Assembly (NCBI GenBank): GCA_031270145.1
Contig: JAISYD010000258.1
Coordinates: forward strand, 1 to 45,568
Origin: Planctomycetota bacterium
Lineage (GTDB): Bacteria; Planctomycetota; SZUA-567
DNA length: 45,568 nucleotides
Reading direction: 5' to 3'
The notes under the pieces were generated by a model that had not been told where the DNA came from, ran no database searches, and saw nothing but the letters and a program-made list of their open reading frames with translations. Shown one piece after another: positions 37,015-45,210 of the stretch. The position numbers were made by a program, and so were the translations under genes. Position 1 is the stretch's first letter; every line of letters starts with the position of its first letter.

Positions 37015-37854
37015 ATGCTCGCCCGCGAGGAGCTGCTCCGGGGCGCCCGCCGCCTGGCCAGCCGGGCCAATCCGAAAATTAAGGATTGGGCCGCGCTTTC
37101 GCAGCGCCAGGCGCGCGACTCCCTCGGGCTGACCCTGGCGGAGGGCGCCAGGCTGGCGGAGGAGGCGCTGCTGGCGCCGGCCGGCGGCCGCTTCCGCCCG
37201 GCCGCCCTGTTGCTTTCGGATTCCGGCGCCGGCCGGGAGGCGGCGGGCCGGCTTTTCGCCTTGGCCGGCGAACGCGGGCTGGAGCGCTACAGCCTGACGG
37301 ATGACTGCTTCGCCAAGATTTCCGGCTTGCGGAACGCCGAGGGTCTGGCCCTGGTCCTTTCCCTCGGGCCGGAAGAGCCGGACTTCTCCGCCGCTTGGCG
37401 CCTCCCCGGCGCCCGCTGGCTGGTGGCGGCCGGAGTGCAGGATCCCGGCAACGCCGGGGCGCTTGCCCGCACCGCCCTGGCGGCCGGCTTTTCCGGCTGC
37501 CTGTTCCTGGAGGGGGCGGATCCGCGCGCCCCGAAGTTCCTGCGCGGCAGCATGGGCGCCGCCTTCCGCCTGCCCTGCCTGTCCCGCGCCATCGCGGATT
37601 TCCTCGCCGCCTGGGACGCCGCCCCGGCCGGAATCGCCCTAATCCAGGCGACCGCCGATCCTTCCGCCGGGGATTACCGGGAACTTCCCTACCAGCCGCC
37701 TTTCCTGTTGCTGCTCGGGGGGGAGCGCGGCGTTCCGCCGGAGTTGGCCGGACGGGCGGCGCAAACGGCGCATATACCCTTGGCGGGCGGAGTGGAGAGC
37801 CTCAACCTGGCGGTGGCGGCCGGCATCATTATTTTCGAGGCCAACCGGCGGTGA
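37015..37854 (+). CDS. TrmH/SpoU-family RNA 2'-O-methyltransferase
   Basis: SAM-dependent methyltransferase with the trefoil-knot SPOUT fold (279 residues), acting on a ribose 2'-OH of tRNA or rRNA. The three motifs are visible: QDPGNAGALARTALAAG (motif 1), LLGGERGVP (motif 2) and IPLAGGVESLNLAVAAGI (motif 3). The N-terminal part is a substrate-binding domain as in RlmB-type enzymes. GGAAGGA precedes the ATG. It is transcribed alone between the terminator at 36989 and the convergent dctM. The modified nucleotide cannot be predicted. Confidence 0.9.
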   Translation: MLAREELLRGARRLASRANPKIKDWAALSQRQARDSLGLTLAEGARLAEEALLAPAGGRFRPAALLLSDSGAGREAAGRLFALAGERGLERYSLTDDCFAKISGLRNAEGLALVLSLGPEEPDFSAAWRLPGARWLVAAGVQDPGNAGALARTALAAGFSGCLFLEGADPRAPKFLRGSMGAAFRLPCLSRAIADFLAAWDAAPAGIALIQATADPSAGDYRELPYQPPFLLLLGGERGVPPELAGRAAQTAHIPLAGGVESLNLAVAAGIIIFEANRR

Positions 37855-37871
37855 AATTCGCGCCGGCGAGC

Positions 37872-39176
37872 TTACACCGGCCAGCCAAACCAGGCCGGCA
37901 GCCACAGGGAAAGCTCCGGCACGGCGGCGGTGGCGGCGAGGCAGAGGAGCAGGGCGGCGAGGAAGGGCAGGCTGGCCCTGGCGCTTTGCCGGCTTCCCGT
38001 CCCGGCCTCCCGGGCGGCGGCGGCGAGATTGGCGGCCTGGGGCGGGGTAAGCAGGCCGACCGCGACGTTCACCGCGAGCATGGCTCCGAAATGCGGCGGC
38101 GACAGGCCGCATTTCGCGGCCAGCGGCAACAACAGCGGCGCCGCCAGGGCGACGATGGCGGGCAGATCCAGGAGGCAACCGGCCGCCAACAACAATAAAT
38201 TCATCAGGATTATGGCCCCGCCGGAGCCGCCGGCCAGGGCGAATAGCCTTTCCGCCAGCCGTTGCTGGAAGCCCGCCGCCTCCAGCAGGGACAGGAACAG
38301 GCCGGCCACCCCCACCAGCAGCAGGATTTCCGCGGCGGCTAGGGCGGCTTGGCGCATGGCGTCCATGATGGCGGCCAGCCCGGCCGGGCGGCGGAGGCAG
38401 GCAATCGCCGCGTAGGCCGAGGCGAAGGCGGCCGCCTCCGGGGCGTTGAAAAAACCGCTGAACAAGGTTGCGAGCGTCAAGACCGGCAACAGGATTGACC
38501 ATTTTGCCCGCCATAGCGCGGCCCGGCGCCGGATCGGCGGAATTTCCGCGGCGACGGCCGGATTGTCCGCTAGGCGCGGGAAAAAGCGGCTGGCCGCCAG
38601 AAGCGCCGCCGCCGCCAGGACGCCGGGCAGGAAACTGGCGGTGAAGACGATATTCGCCGGCAGGCCGGCGGCGGCGGCGTAAATGGTGAGCGCCGGGCTG
38701 GCCGGGATGATGACGCAAAGCCCGGCGGCGGCGGCAATGGCGCCGGCGGCATCCTCCCGCCTGAATCCGTCTGGCGGCGGGGAGCGAAGCAGCCGCCGGG
38801 TTTGTTCCCTCGCCGCCGCCGGACCCATCCCCGACACGGCGCCCAGGAAGGCGCAGCCGAGGATGGCCCTGGCGCCCACGCTCCGGCGACCCGTTCCGGC
38901 GATGGCGTCGGCGGTTTCCAGCAAACCGGCGGCATGGCCCGACGCCAGAGCCAGTTCGCCGGCCAGGGCGGCAAGCGGAATGGATATCAAGGCGGGCGAA
39001 TTCAGCCGCATGGCCAGACTGTAATTCAGGAAAAAGCCGTCCGGCAGCGGATTCGGGTTGAGGCAGACGAGAAGGGCGGCGGCGAAGAATGTCGCCGCCG
39101 CCAGAGGCACGGCGGATAGCGCCATAAGAGCCAGGACGGCGAAGGCCAACGGGATGAGGCCGGGCTCGATAATCAT
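37872..39176 (-). CDS. TRAP-type large permease (DctM-like), third system
   Basis: Very hydrophobic protein (434 residues) with about 12 membrane segments and recognisable but divergent DctM features, such as GCAFLGAVSGMGPAAA in place of STLMGGVSGS, VIIPASPALTIYAAAAGLPA in place of IPPS-type motifs, and AVNVAVGLLTPPQAANLAAA near the end. It is Ala/Leu-rich. Its start overlaps the upstream dctQ-like gene by 4 bases (ATGA). No DctP binding protein is present nearby, so the receptor must be encoded elsewhere or the system works without one. Confidence 0.8.
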   Translation of the reverse strand: MIIEPGLIPLAFAVLALMALSAVPLAAATFFAAALLVCLNPNPLPDGFFLNYSLAMRLNSPALISIPLAALAGELALASGHAAGLLETADAIAGTGRRSVGARAILGCAFLGAVSGMGPAAAREQTRRLLRSPPPDGFRREDAAGAIAAAAGLCVIIPASPALTIYAAAAGLPANIVFTASFLPGVLAAAALLAASRFFPRLADNPAVAAEIPPIRRRAALWRAKWSILLPVLTLATLFSGFFNAPEAAAFASAYAAIACLRRPAGLAAIMDAMRQAALAAAEILLLVGVAGLFLSLLEAAGFQQRLAERLFALAGGSGGAIILMNLLLLAAGCLLDLPAIVALAAPLLLPLAAKCGLSPPHFGAMLAVNVAVGLLTPPQAANLAAAAREAGTGSRQSARASLPFLAALLLCLAATAAVPELSLWLPAWFGWPV

Positions 39177-39613
39177 GCGGCGGCGTCCCGGCGACGCCCA
39201 TAAATCCGGATCATGGTCAAAAGCGATCCGGCCGGCGGGGCGGCGTAGACCAGGGGATGGCCGGGAAAACCGCGGCCCAGCGCCAAGTAGAAAACCAGGC
39301 CGCCTATGGCCAGGGTGGCGAGGGAAAAAGCGAAAAAAAGCAGGTCCGCCAGCCGGAGCAAACCCCGCCGCTCCGCTTCCGGCGCCAGGGTAACTAGGGA
39401 CAGCGTCTTGATATGAGTTCCCAGAGCCGCCGCCCTGGCCATGCCCAGCGATACCAGCCAGGCGAGGCAGGCGGAGGCGAGGCGGAGCAAATACCCTTCC
39501 CAGACCGGGTTGAGCTGGCGCACGACCCCCGCCGCCAGCATCAGGACAAGAAGCGCCGCTAGTAGGGCGGCGATGGCGTCCCGCTCCAGGTTTTCGGGCA
39601 GGCGGAGTTTCAT
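39173..39613 (-). CDS. TRAP-type small permease (DctQ-like), third system
   Basis: Small membrane protein of 146 residues with about four hydrophobic segments (near 14-31, 44-62, 85-110 and 125-140). Sequence support for DctQ is weak; the call rests on size, topology and the ATGA overlap with a DctM-like gene. ATG 39613 is preceded by GAAGAGGCGG; the track ORF from 39853 starts inside the upstream gene. It begins 17 bases after the YdcF-like gene. Confidence 0.65.
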   Translation of the reverse strand: MKLRLPENLERDAIAALLAALLVLMLAAGVVRQLNPVWEGYLLRLASACLAWLVSLGMARAAALGTHIKTLSLVTLAPEAERRGLLRLADLLFFAFSLATLAIGGLVFYLALGRGFPGHPLVYAAPPAGSLLTMIRIYGRRRDAAA

Positions 39614-39630
39614 GGACGGCCGCCTCTTCT

Positions 39631-40581
39631 TCACAATTCCGCCAATTCCGGATAAACCCGCATCAGGGGTATGCCGTAGACGCGCAAGGCGTCGCGGTAC
39701 AGTTTCCGGCGATCCGAGCCGTCGTCGGCGAAGACGGCGGCCGATTCGTCCGAGGCCGCCGCCGCTACCCGTCGCCAGGACGCGCCCCCGTTCCAGCCGG
39801 CTATCTCCATGCCGGCGCCGGCCCGCCTCGCGGCAGCGGCCGAAACGACGCAAAGCACCTCCCCGACGCCCAGTCCGGCGAGAATCTGCCGCGAATAAAT
39901 GACGTTCTCCGCCAAATCCCGGGCGTAACCCTCCTCAAGGAGGCGATCCGCCGGCAGGCCACGCCCGATAAGCCAGCGGCGCATCTCCACCGCCTCCACC
40001 CGGCCGGCTCTCGGCGCGCCGCCGGTCGCCACAACGACCGCCCGGGGAAAACGCCGCGCCGCCTCCAGGGTTTTTTCCAGCCGGGAAACAAGGAACGGGT
40101 GCATGCTCCCGTCCGGTTCGAGACGATAGCCGAAAACAACGATGGCGGCCGGGACGTCGGCCGCCAATGGCTCCGGGATGGGGGCGATCGCCGGCCGGGA
40201 CAGCCAGGCGTCGATGATCCTCAGGATGGCGCCGAGATCCGCGGCCTTTTCCGGACGGCGGGCGGCCAGGCGGTTTTCCGCCTCCCGCCCTTCCGCCGGG
40301 CATTTGGCGAAATGGTTCCAATAGGCCAGATGGAAAAGGACTTCGGCGTCGTCCGGGGCGATGCGGCTTAATTCGCGGAATGCTTCCAGCGCCAGATCCG
40401 GGCGTCCGGTCTGGATATGGTCGTTGGCGAGGGCGAAGCGGATATCCAGGCGTTGCGGGGCCATGGCGATGGCTTGTTCGAGCAGGAGGCGGAAACGATC
40501 GTCCTCATGCCGCCGGTAGGCCCGGCCCGCCTCCGCCAGGATGCCGGCGAGATCCGGGGAGTAAGCGGCCGGCGCCGTCAT
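39631..40581 (-). CDS. TPR protein with YdcF/SanA-like DUF218 domain
   Basis: 316 residues in two parts. The first (about 1-120) shows helical repeats of TPR type, for example LDIRFALANDHIQTGRPDLALEAF followed by PDDAEVLFHLAYWNHF. The second is a DUF218 (ElyC/SanA/YdcF-like) domain, with AIVVFGYRLEPDGS, VVVATGGAPRAGRVEAVEM and AENVIYSRQIL. DUF218 proteins act at the envelope or bind nucleotides or SAM; no single reaction is established. There is no clear signal peptide. Its start overlaps the stop of the U32 gene (ATGA). Confidence 0.8.
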   Translation of the reverse strand: MTAPAAYSPDLAGILAEAGRAYRRHEDDRFRLLLEQAIAMAPQRLDIRFALANDHIQTGRPDLALEAFRELSRIAPDDAEVLFHLAYWNHFAKCPAEGREAENRLAARRPEKAADLGAILRIIDAWLSRPAIAPIPEPLAADVPAAIVVFGYRLEPDGSMHPFLVSRLEKTLEAARRFPRAVVVATGGAPRAGRVEAVEMRRWLIGRGLPADRLLEEGYARDLAENVIYSRQILAGLGVGEVLCVVSAAAARRAGAGMEIAGWNGGASWRRVAAAASDESAAVFADDGSDRRKLYRDALRVYGIPLMRVYPELAEL

Positions 40582-42719
40582 TTAAGCCCCCGGTCGTAAT
40601 TGAAGAGGAAGCCGGGCCGGCCGCCCGGCCGGAGGAAGCCCTTCCAGGCGTCCAGCGGGGACGCCTCGCCCGACAAATCCAGGCTCAGGCGGGCGACGCG
40701 GATGTCGTCGTTCCGGAGGCTTTTCCAGTCAAAGGGGACGAGACTCCGGAAAACCGTGACCGAACTGGCCGACTCGGGGCTAAGCCGCATGCCCCGGCGA
40801 TCCGTCCAGGCGCCGCCGCCGCCGCCCGGCAGGAGCTCGCCCCTGGGTATGCGGGTGTAGGCAAGGATGGGGCGGGCGAAGATCATTAGTGAAAGGGGGA
40901 GCGGCGCGGCGCGGCAGATGTCCTCGATCTGGCGGCGGTCCGCCTCCATCGACACGGCGGCGCCGAGCGCCCCCCGTTCCCGCAGGCTTTTCACCGCCAA
41001 GTGGTTGAGGACCGCCAGGCCCGGGCCGGCGACAAAGGCCAGGCCGGCCTCCCGACACAGGCAAAGCGAGCCCCAGCAGTTGGCTTCGGCCCGGATGCCG
41101 CGCTCCCGGCAGCCTTGGGTCAACTCCAGCATGGCGGCGCTTTCGTTCGGGAAATAGACTTCGGGGAAGGATACGACCAGCCGCCTCGGATCGGCGCATT
41201 TCAGGATGGAAGCCAAATCTTCCGCCTTGGCGCCCGAAACGACCAATTCCGCCTCGCGGATGGCGTTGGCGACGGCCGGAGTGAGCTGCCGCAGGGACAG
41301 GCGAACCTGATTCGGCGGCTCGCCCAGACGGCGGCGGTTGTCCGGATGCGCTTCCGGGGCGGCAAGGGCGGCGCGCAGCCCCGGGGACAGCGGCGCCTTC
41401 AGCAGCGCGTCCACCCCGTCGTCGTCCTGCCCGGTCAGGCGGTTGACGAAGGCCGCCGCCTGGGACATCACGGTCTTGACGTTCCGGGGCGGCAGGAGGA
41501 AATCCGGCTCGTTCGAGTAGCTGTCCGCCAGCCGCACCCCGCCGAAGGGCGAGGCGGCGAGGCGCTCAAAAAGTTCGGCGATGCTGGCCGCCTTTTTCTC
41601 CCGCCGGATCCGGGTCCGCGGCATGCGCCAGCTTTCGCTGCGGCCGGCATAGCGGCAGCGGCAGGACAAACCCTTGTCGGCGACGGTTATTTCCAACGAA
41701 TAACCGCCTTCCCTCTCCGCTTCGTCTTCGTCCCGCCCGGAAGCGCCGACGCTGTCCAGGAACGAGTCCACGGCCTCGCGGGAAGCGGCGCCGGATTTGC
41801 GGGCGGCGACGCCGGTGAGGCCGGAGAATTTGCCGTCCAGGTAGGCGGAGGTATTGTCGCGCCCGGCATAGGCGGCCAGGCGCCGGGCGAAATCCCCGGC
41901 CTGGCTTCCGGTCAGGCCGGGCCGGGCGGCGGGGCTTTCCCTGGGGCCAAGGGCTTGGCGGTAGAGGCCCACCGCCTCGCGCACCCATTCCGGCTTTTTC
42001 AGCCTCCCCTCGATCTTCAGGGCGTCCACCCCGGCCGCCCTCAAATCCGCCAAGCGGTCGATGGTGGCCAAATCCCGCATGGACATGGCGGGGCCGACCG
42101 CTTCCCCGTCAACCGCCCAGGGAACCCGGCAAGGGCTGGCGCACAGACCTCGGTTGCCGCTGCGGCCGCCGCCCCAGCTCGACATGAGGCAGCGGCCCGA
42201 CACCGAATAGCAAAGGGCGCCCTGGGCAAAAGCTTCCAATTCCAGCTCGGCGGCGGCGATGGCCTGGATTTCGGCGAGGGAGAGTTCCCGCGCCAGGACG
42301 ATGCGCCGCGCCCCGATTTGCCGGGCCAGGCGGGCGCCCTCGGCGTTGGTAACCGCCGCCTGGGTGCTGAGGTGCAGGGCGGGGCGGCGGGGGCCGGCCA
42401 TGGCTTGCCAAAGGCCGACGGCGGCCCAGTCGCGGACAATCACCGCGTCCGCTCCGATCTCCCGGGCCAGGGACAAGATGCGGGCGGCGGCCCCGGTCTC
42501 CCGGCCGGCGATGTCGATATTGACCGTGAGATGGATGGCGACGCCATGGCCGTGCGCCAATTCCGCCGCCCGCCCGGCTTCGGCCGGGGTGAAATTCCTC
42601 GCCCCGCGCCTGGCGTTCAGGAGGGAGAGGCCGAAATACACGGCGTCGGCCCCGGCGTCGATGGCGGCTTCCAGGCAATCGAAGTCCCCGGCCGGAGCCA
42701 GCAGTTCCATCGCCGTCAT
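40578..42719 (-). CDS. Peptidase U32-family protein, RlhA-like
   Basis: 713 residues. The N-terminal U32 TIM-barrel begins MELLAPAGDFDCLEAAIDAGADAVYFG, and the family signature EAFAQGALCYSVSGRCLMSS and following cysteines (GLCASPC) are intact; these cysteines bind an Fe-S cluster. The long C-terminal extension fits the DUF3656-containing subgroup. In E. coli, U32 members RlhA and TrhP hydroxylate rRNA or tRNA with prephenate as partner, so RNA hydroxylation is more likely than peptidase activity. ATG 42719 overlaps the def stop (ATGA); ATG 42710, three codons on, is better spaced from the GGGGGG and is a real alternative. Confidence 0.88.
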   Translation of the reverse strand: MTAMELLAPAGDFDCLEAAIDAGADAVYFGLSLLNARRGARNFTPAEAGRAAELAHGHGVAIHLTVNIDIAGRETGAAARILSLAREIGADAVIVRDWAAVGLWQAMAGPRRPALHLSTQAAVTNAEGARLARQIGARRIVLARELSLAEIQAIAAAELELEAFAQGALCYSVSGRCLMSSWGGGRSGNRGLCASPCRVPWAVDGEAVGPAMSMRDLATIDRLADLRAAGVDALKIEGRLKKPEWVREAVGLYRQALGPRESPAARPGLTGSQAGDFARRLAAYAGRDNTSAYLDGKFSGLTGVAARKSGAASREAVDSFLDSVGASGRDEDEAEREGGYSLEITVADKGLSCRCRYAGRSESWRMPRTRIRREKKAASIAELFERLAASPFGGVRLADSYSNEPDFLLPPRNVKTVMSQAAAFVNRLTGQDDDGVDALLKAPLSPGLRAALAAPEAHPDNRRRLGEPPNQVRLSLRQLTPAVANAIREAELVVSGAKAEDLASILKCADPRRLVVSFPEVYFPNESAAMLELTQGCRERGIRAEANCWGSLCLCREAGLAFVAGPGLAVLNHLAVKSLRERGALGAAVSMEADRRQIEDICRAAPLPLSLMIFARPILAYTRIPRGELLPGGGGGAWTDRRGMRLSPESASSVTVFRSLVPFDWKSLRNDDIRVARLSLDLSGEASPLDAWKGFLRPGGRPGFLFNYDRGLK

Positions 42720-43240
42720 CCCCCCGGATGCAGCGCCGCGTAGGCCTGTTCCATTTCCTCCAAATCGTGGCGGAGGCTTTGCCGGTCGGACGGGCCCACC
42801 TTGTCGACGAACAGCAGGCCGTCCAGGTGATCCAACTCGTGCTGGACGGCCCGGGCGGTCAAACCCTCCACCTCGTATTCCAACTCCTCGCCCCGCAGAT
42901 CCTGGGCCTGGCAGAGCAAACGGGGGCTGCGCTTGACTTGGCTGCGCAGATCCGGAAAGCTCAGGCACCCCTCCTCCCCCAACTCCCTGCGGCCGAAGCG
43001 CTTGACGATGACGGGATTGATCAGGACGCGGGGGTCGCGCTTCTCCGGATCGAAATCCACCAACGCTAGCCGGACGGGAATCCCCACCTGGGAGGCGGCC
43101 AGGCCGACGCCATTGGCCGACCGCATGGTTTCGATCATGTCGGCCGCCAACTGGCGTATTTTCGCGTCAATCGCCGTTATGGGCCGGGCGGTCTCGCGGA
43201 GGACGGGATCCGGGTATTTCCTTATTTCAAGAATCGCCAA
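42716..43240 (-). CDS. def: Peptide deformylase
   Basis: Metallo-enzyme (174 residues) that removes the N-formyl group from new proteins. All three motifs are present: GVGLAASQVG (44-53), EGCLSFP with metal ligand Cys92, and QHELDH with His134, Glu135 and His138. The start codon is TTG at 43240, with AAGGAAG eight bases before it. It lies 39 bases after cheR and overlaps the U32 gene. Its pairing with an RNA-modification protein fits a translation-related cluster. Confidence 0.97.
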   Translation of the reverse strand: MAILEIRKYPDPVLRETARPITAIDAKIRQLAADMIETMRSANGVGLAASQVGIPVRLALVDFDPEKRDPRVLINPVIVKRFGRRELGEEGCLSFPDLRSQVKRSPRLLCQAQDLRGEELEYEVEGLTARAVQHELDHLDGLLFVDKVGPSDRQSLRHDLEEMEQAYAALHPGG

Positions 43241-43279
43241 GGCGCATGCTTCCTTTCAAAACGGCTGTCGGCTCCCGCC

Positions 43280-44164
43280 TCATCGGCTTGCGGCCGGTTT
43301 CTGGTAAATGGTCGGTTTGACGTATTCGAACTTGTGGCTTATGCTCGACAGGCTTTCCGAATGTCCGATGAACAGATAGCCGCCCGGGGTCAACACCTCG
43401 AAGTAATGGTTGATCAGGCTTTCCTGGGTCGGCCGGTCGAAGTAAATCATCACGTTGCGGCAGAATATCAGGTTGAACTTGCGCTTGAAGGGCCAGTCGC
43501 TGAACAGGTTCAGGTGCCGGAAGGTTATGAGCCGTCGCAGCGTGTCCTTGACCTGGTAAGCCTCGCGGCCGTTCTCCTTGAGGCAGGGGGTGAAATATTT
43601 GTCGATCAGGGAGCGTTTGACGCCGCTATCCACCCGTTCCCGGTCATAGACGCCGCGCCGGCCGTGCGCCACCACCTCGGTGTCTATGTCGGTGGCCAGG
43701 AGTTTGATGTCCCATTCCTCGGGCTTGGCGATGGTTTCGGAAATGACGATAGCCGCGGTGTGGACCTCTTCTCCGGTGGAGCAGCCGGCCGACCAGACCC
43801 GGAAATGGATTTTTCCGCCGCTGCGCGCGGTCGGATTTTTCGCCAGCTCCGGCAGGATGGTGTTGGCCAGGAAGACGAAATGATCGTTTTCCCGGAAAAA
43901 CGAGGTCAGGTTGGTTGATATGGCGTTCAGCATTTCCCGGAGCGCGTCGCCCGAGGCGTCGGCCCGGACCCAGTTGAAATAATCATGGAAGCCCTTCAGC
44001 TGGCGTTGGCGGATAATCTTGCCGAACCTGGCCCTGACCAGCTCCATCTTGTTGTCGCCTAGGTTGATTTTAGCCTTTTCGTAGACGTATTTGCGGATTT
44101 TCGCGAAAAGCGCCGCGTCCAGGTCGTCTCCCTGCTTGTACGGCTGAACAAGGTCGTCGTTCAT
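43280..44164 (-). CDS. cheR: CheR-type chemotaxis protein methyltransferase
   Basis: SAM-dependent methyltransferase (294 residues) that methylates glutamates of chemoreceptors. It has an N-terminal helical CheR_N domain and a SAM-binding domain with FRVWSAGCSTGEEVHTAA, LLATDIDTEVV and FNLIFCRNVMIYFD. The usual EEPYS tetrad reads EEVHT. It ends GGYLFIGHSESL as in the family. ATG 44164 follows GGGAGAG; the track start at 44248 overlaps rex. No other chemotaxis gene is in the window, so it may serve distant receptors or a non-motility signalling system. Confidence 0.92.
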   Translation of the reverse strand: MNDDLVQPYKQGDDLDAALFAKIRKYVYEKAKINLGDNKMELVRARFGKIIRQRQLKGFHDYFNWVRADASGDALREMLNAISTNLTSFFRENDHFVFLANTILPELAKNPTARSGGKIHFRVWSAGCSTGEEVHTAAIVISETIAKPEEWDIKLLATDIDTEVVAHGRRGVYDRERVDSGVKRSLIDKYFTPCLKENGREAYQVKDTLRRLITFRHLNLFSDWPFKRKFNLIFCRNVMIYFDRPTQESLINHYFEVLTPGGYLFIGHSESLSSISHKFEYVKPTIYQKPAASR

Positions 44165-44244
44165 TTGGCTCTCCCGGCCAGTCTGGATGGAGTTCGGGCC
44201 CCGCTTCCGGGAATCAGGCGGAAATCCCGGACGCGCCCCGCCCG

Positions 44245-44931
44245 TCACCGGCTTCGTCGGGCCGGCGGGCGCTGGAAGGGGGGCGCCGCTTCCGGGCTCT
44301 CCCGTTTCAGGTCTACCGACAGGACGGCGAGGCTGCTTGTCAGCAGGGCGTTTTCCACCCGCACCCGAGGCGGCAACTCAAGCCGGATCGGGGAAAAGTT
44401 CCATATGCCGCTTATCCCGCTCTTGACCATGACGTCGGCGACCTCCTGGGCGGCGACGGCGGGGACGGTGATGACGCCGACGCTTACCCCCAGCTTCGGG
44501 GTCAAGGCCGGCATTTCGGCCGGATGGTAAACGCGGCGGCCGAAAACCTCGCCTCCGATTTTGCCGGCGTCGATGTCGAAGGCGGCGACGATGTCCAGGC
44601 CGCAGCGGCGGAAATCCTCGTAGCCGATGATGGCCCGGCCCAAATTCCCGACGCCGGCGAGGAAGGCCAGGGCGCGTTGGTCCCAACCGAGGAATTTTTC
44701 AATCGCTTGGACGAGATCCGTCAGCACGTAGCCGATGCGGGGCCGGCCGACGATCCCGGTGAGGGCGAGATCCTTTCTTACCTGGGTGGAATCGAGGTCC
44801 AGCTCCCGCGCGATGCGGGTGCAGGAGATCTTTTGCGAGCCGGCGTCGCGCAACTGCTTCAGGAAACGCAGGTATAACGGTAGCCGCCGGATGCTGGGAT
44901 GGGGAAATGGATGTCTGGATGCAACCCGCAT
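44245..44931 (-). CDS. rex: Redox-sensing transcriptional repressor Rex
   Basis: Repressor that leaves DNA when NADH is high, controlling fermentation and anaerobic respiration genes (228 residues). The N-terminal winged helix includes SCTRIARELDLDSTQVRKDL and GRPRIGYVL, and the C-terminal Rossmann domain has GVGNLGRAI (93-101) and FDIDAGKIG. I start at ATG 44931 (MRVASRHP, CAGGA upstream); the track's TTG at 44985 lies in the promoter. It is the first gene of a leftward string with cheR and def, 80 bases from cheR. No clear Rex operator (TTGTGA...TCACAA) was seen upstream. Confidence 0.93.
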   Translation of the reverse strand: MRVASRHPFPHPSIRRLPLYLRFLKQLRDAGSQKISCTRIARELDLDSTQVRKDLALTGIVGRPRIGYVLTDLVQAIEKFLGWDQRALAFLAGVGNLGRAIIGYEDFRRCGLDIVAAFDIDAGKIGGEVFGRRVYHPAEMPALTPKLGVSVGVITVPAVAAQEVADVMVKSGISGIWNFSPIRLELPPRVRVENALLTSSLAVLSVDLKRESPEAAPPFQRPPARRSR

Positions 44932-44984
44932 GAGCCATGGAATCCTGTAAACGCCAAAAAGCCGCCAACCAATCTCCCTTTTCA

Positions 44985-44990
44985 ATTATA
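44985..44990 (-). promoter_or_regulatory. Possible -10 element of the rex promoter
   Basis: A TATAAT on the minus strand in an AT-rich stretch, 54 bases upstream of rex; the matching -35 (TGGATT) is poor. The 202-base region between rex and tRNA-Asp also holds the tRNA promoter on the other strand. Confidence 0.35.
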
Positions 44991-45082
44991 TGTCATAATA
45001 GGGGAAAAATCCATATTTCTTTTGGCGGCGCGCCGGGATCCGTCACCGGGGCGGAAAAGCGGCGATTTTCCCAAACTTCCGG

Positions 45083-45110
45083 CTTGACAAGGCCGAATCG
45101 CCGCGTATAC
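45083..45110 (+). promoter_or_regulatory. Promoter of tRNA-Asp
   Basis: A perfect TTGACA, 16 bases and TATACT, 23 bases before the tRNA. This near-consensus layout is typical for stable RNA genes. Confidence 0.75.
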
Positions 45111-45133
45111 TTTCCGCCTTCGCTTCGATAAGG

Positions 45134-45210
45134 GATCGCGTAGCGCAATTGGTTAGAGCACCAGACTGTCGATCTGGAGGTTGCGGGTTCGAGTCCCGTC
45201 GCGATCGCCA
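45134..45210 (+). tRNA. tRNA-Asp (anticodon GUC)
   Basis: The 77-base cloverleaf has acceptor stem GATCGCG/CGCGATC, D-arm GCGC...GAGC, anticodon stem CCAGA/TCTGG with loop CTGTCGA (anticodon GTC), T-arm GCGGG-TTCGAGT-CCCGT, discriminator G and an encoded CCA. The promoter lies upstream and a terminator downstream. The 3' half is also the likely attachment site of the neighbouring integrase. Confidence 0.96.

Noticed and set aside
39614-39853. 80-codon N-terminal extension of the dctQ-like protein
   Set aside because: Arg/Gly-rich shadow of the YdcF-like gene; an internal ATG with a GAAGAGG site fits the membrane protein better.
44699-44968. Minus-strand 89-residue ORF over the rex start
   Set aside because: Different frame from rex, Arg/Pro-rich, and a shadow of the rex coding sequence.
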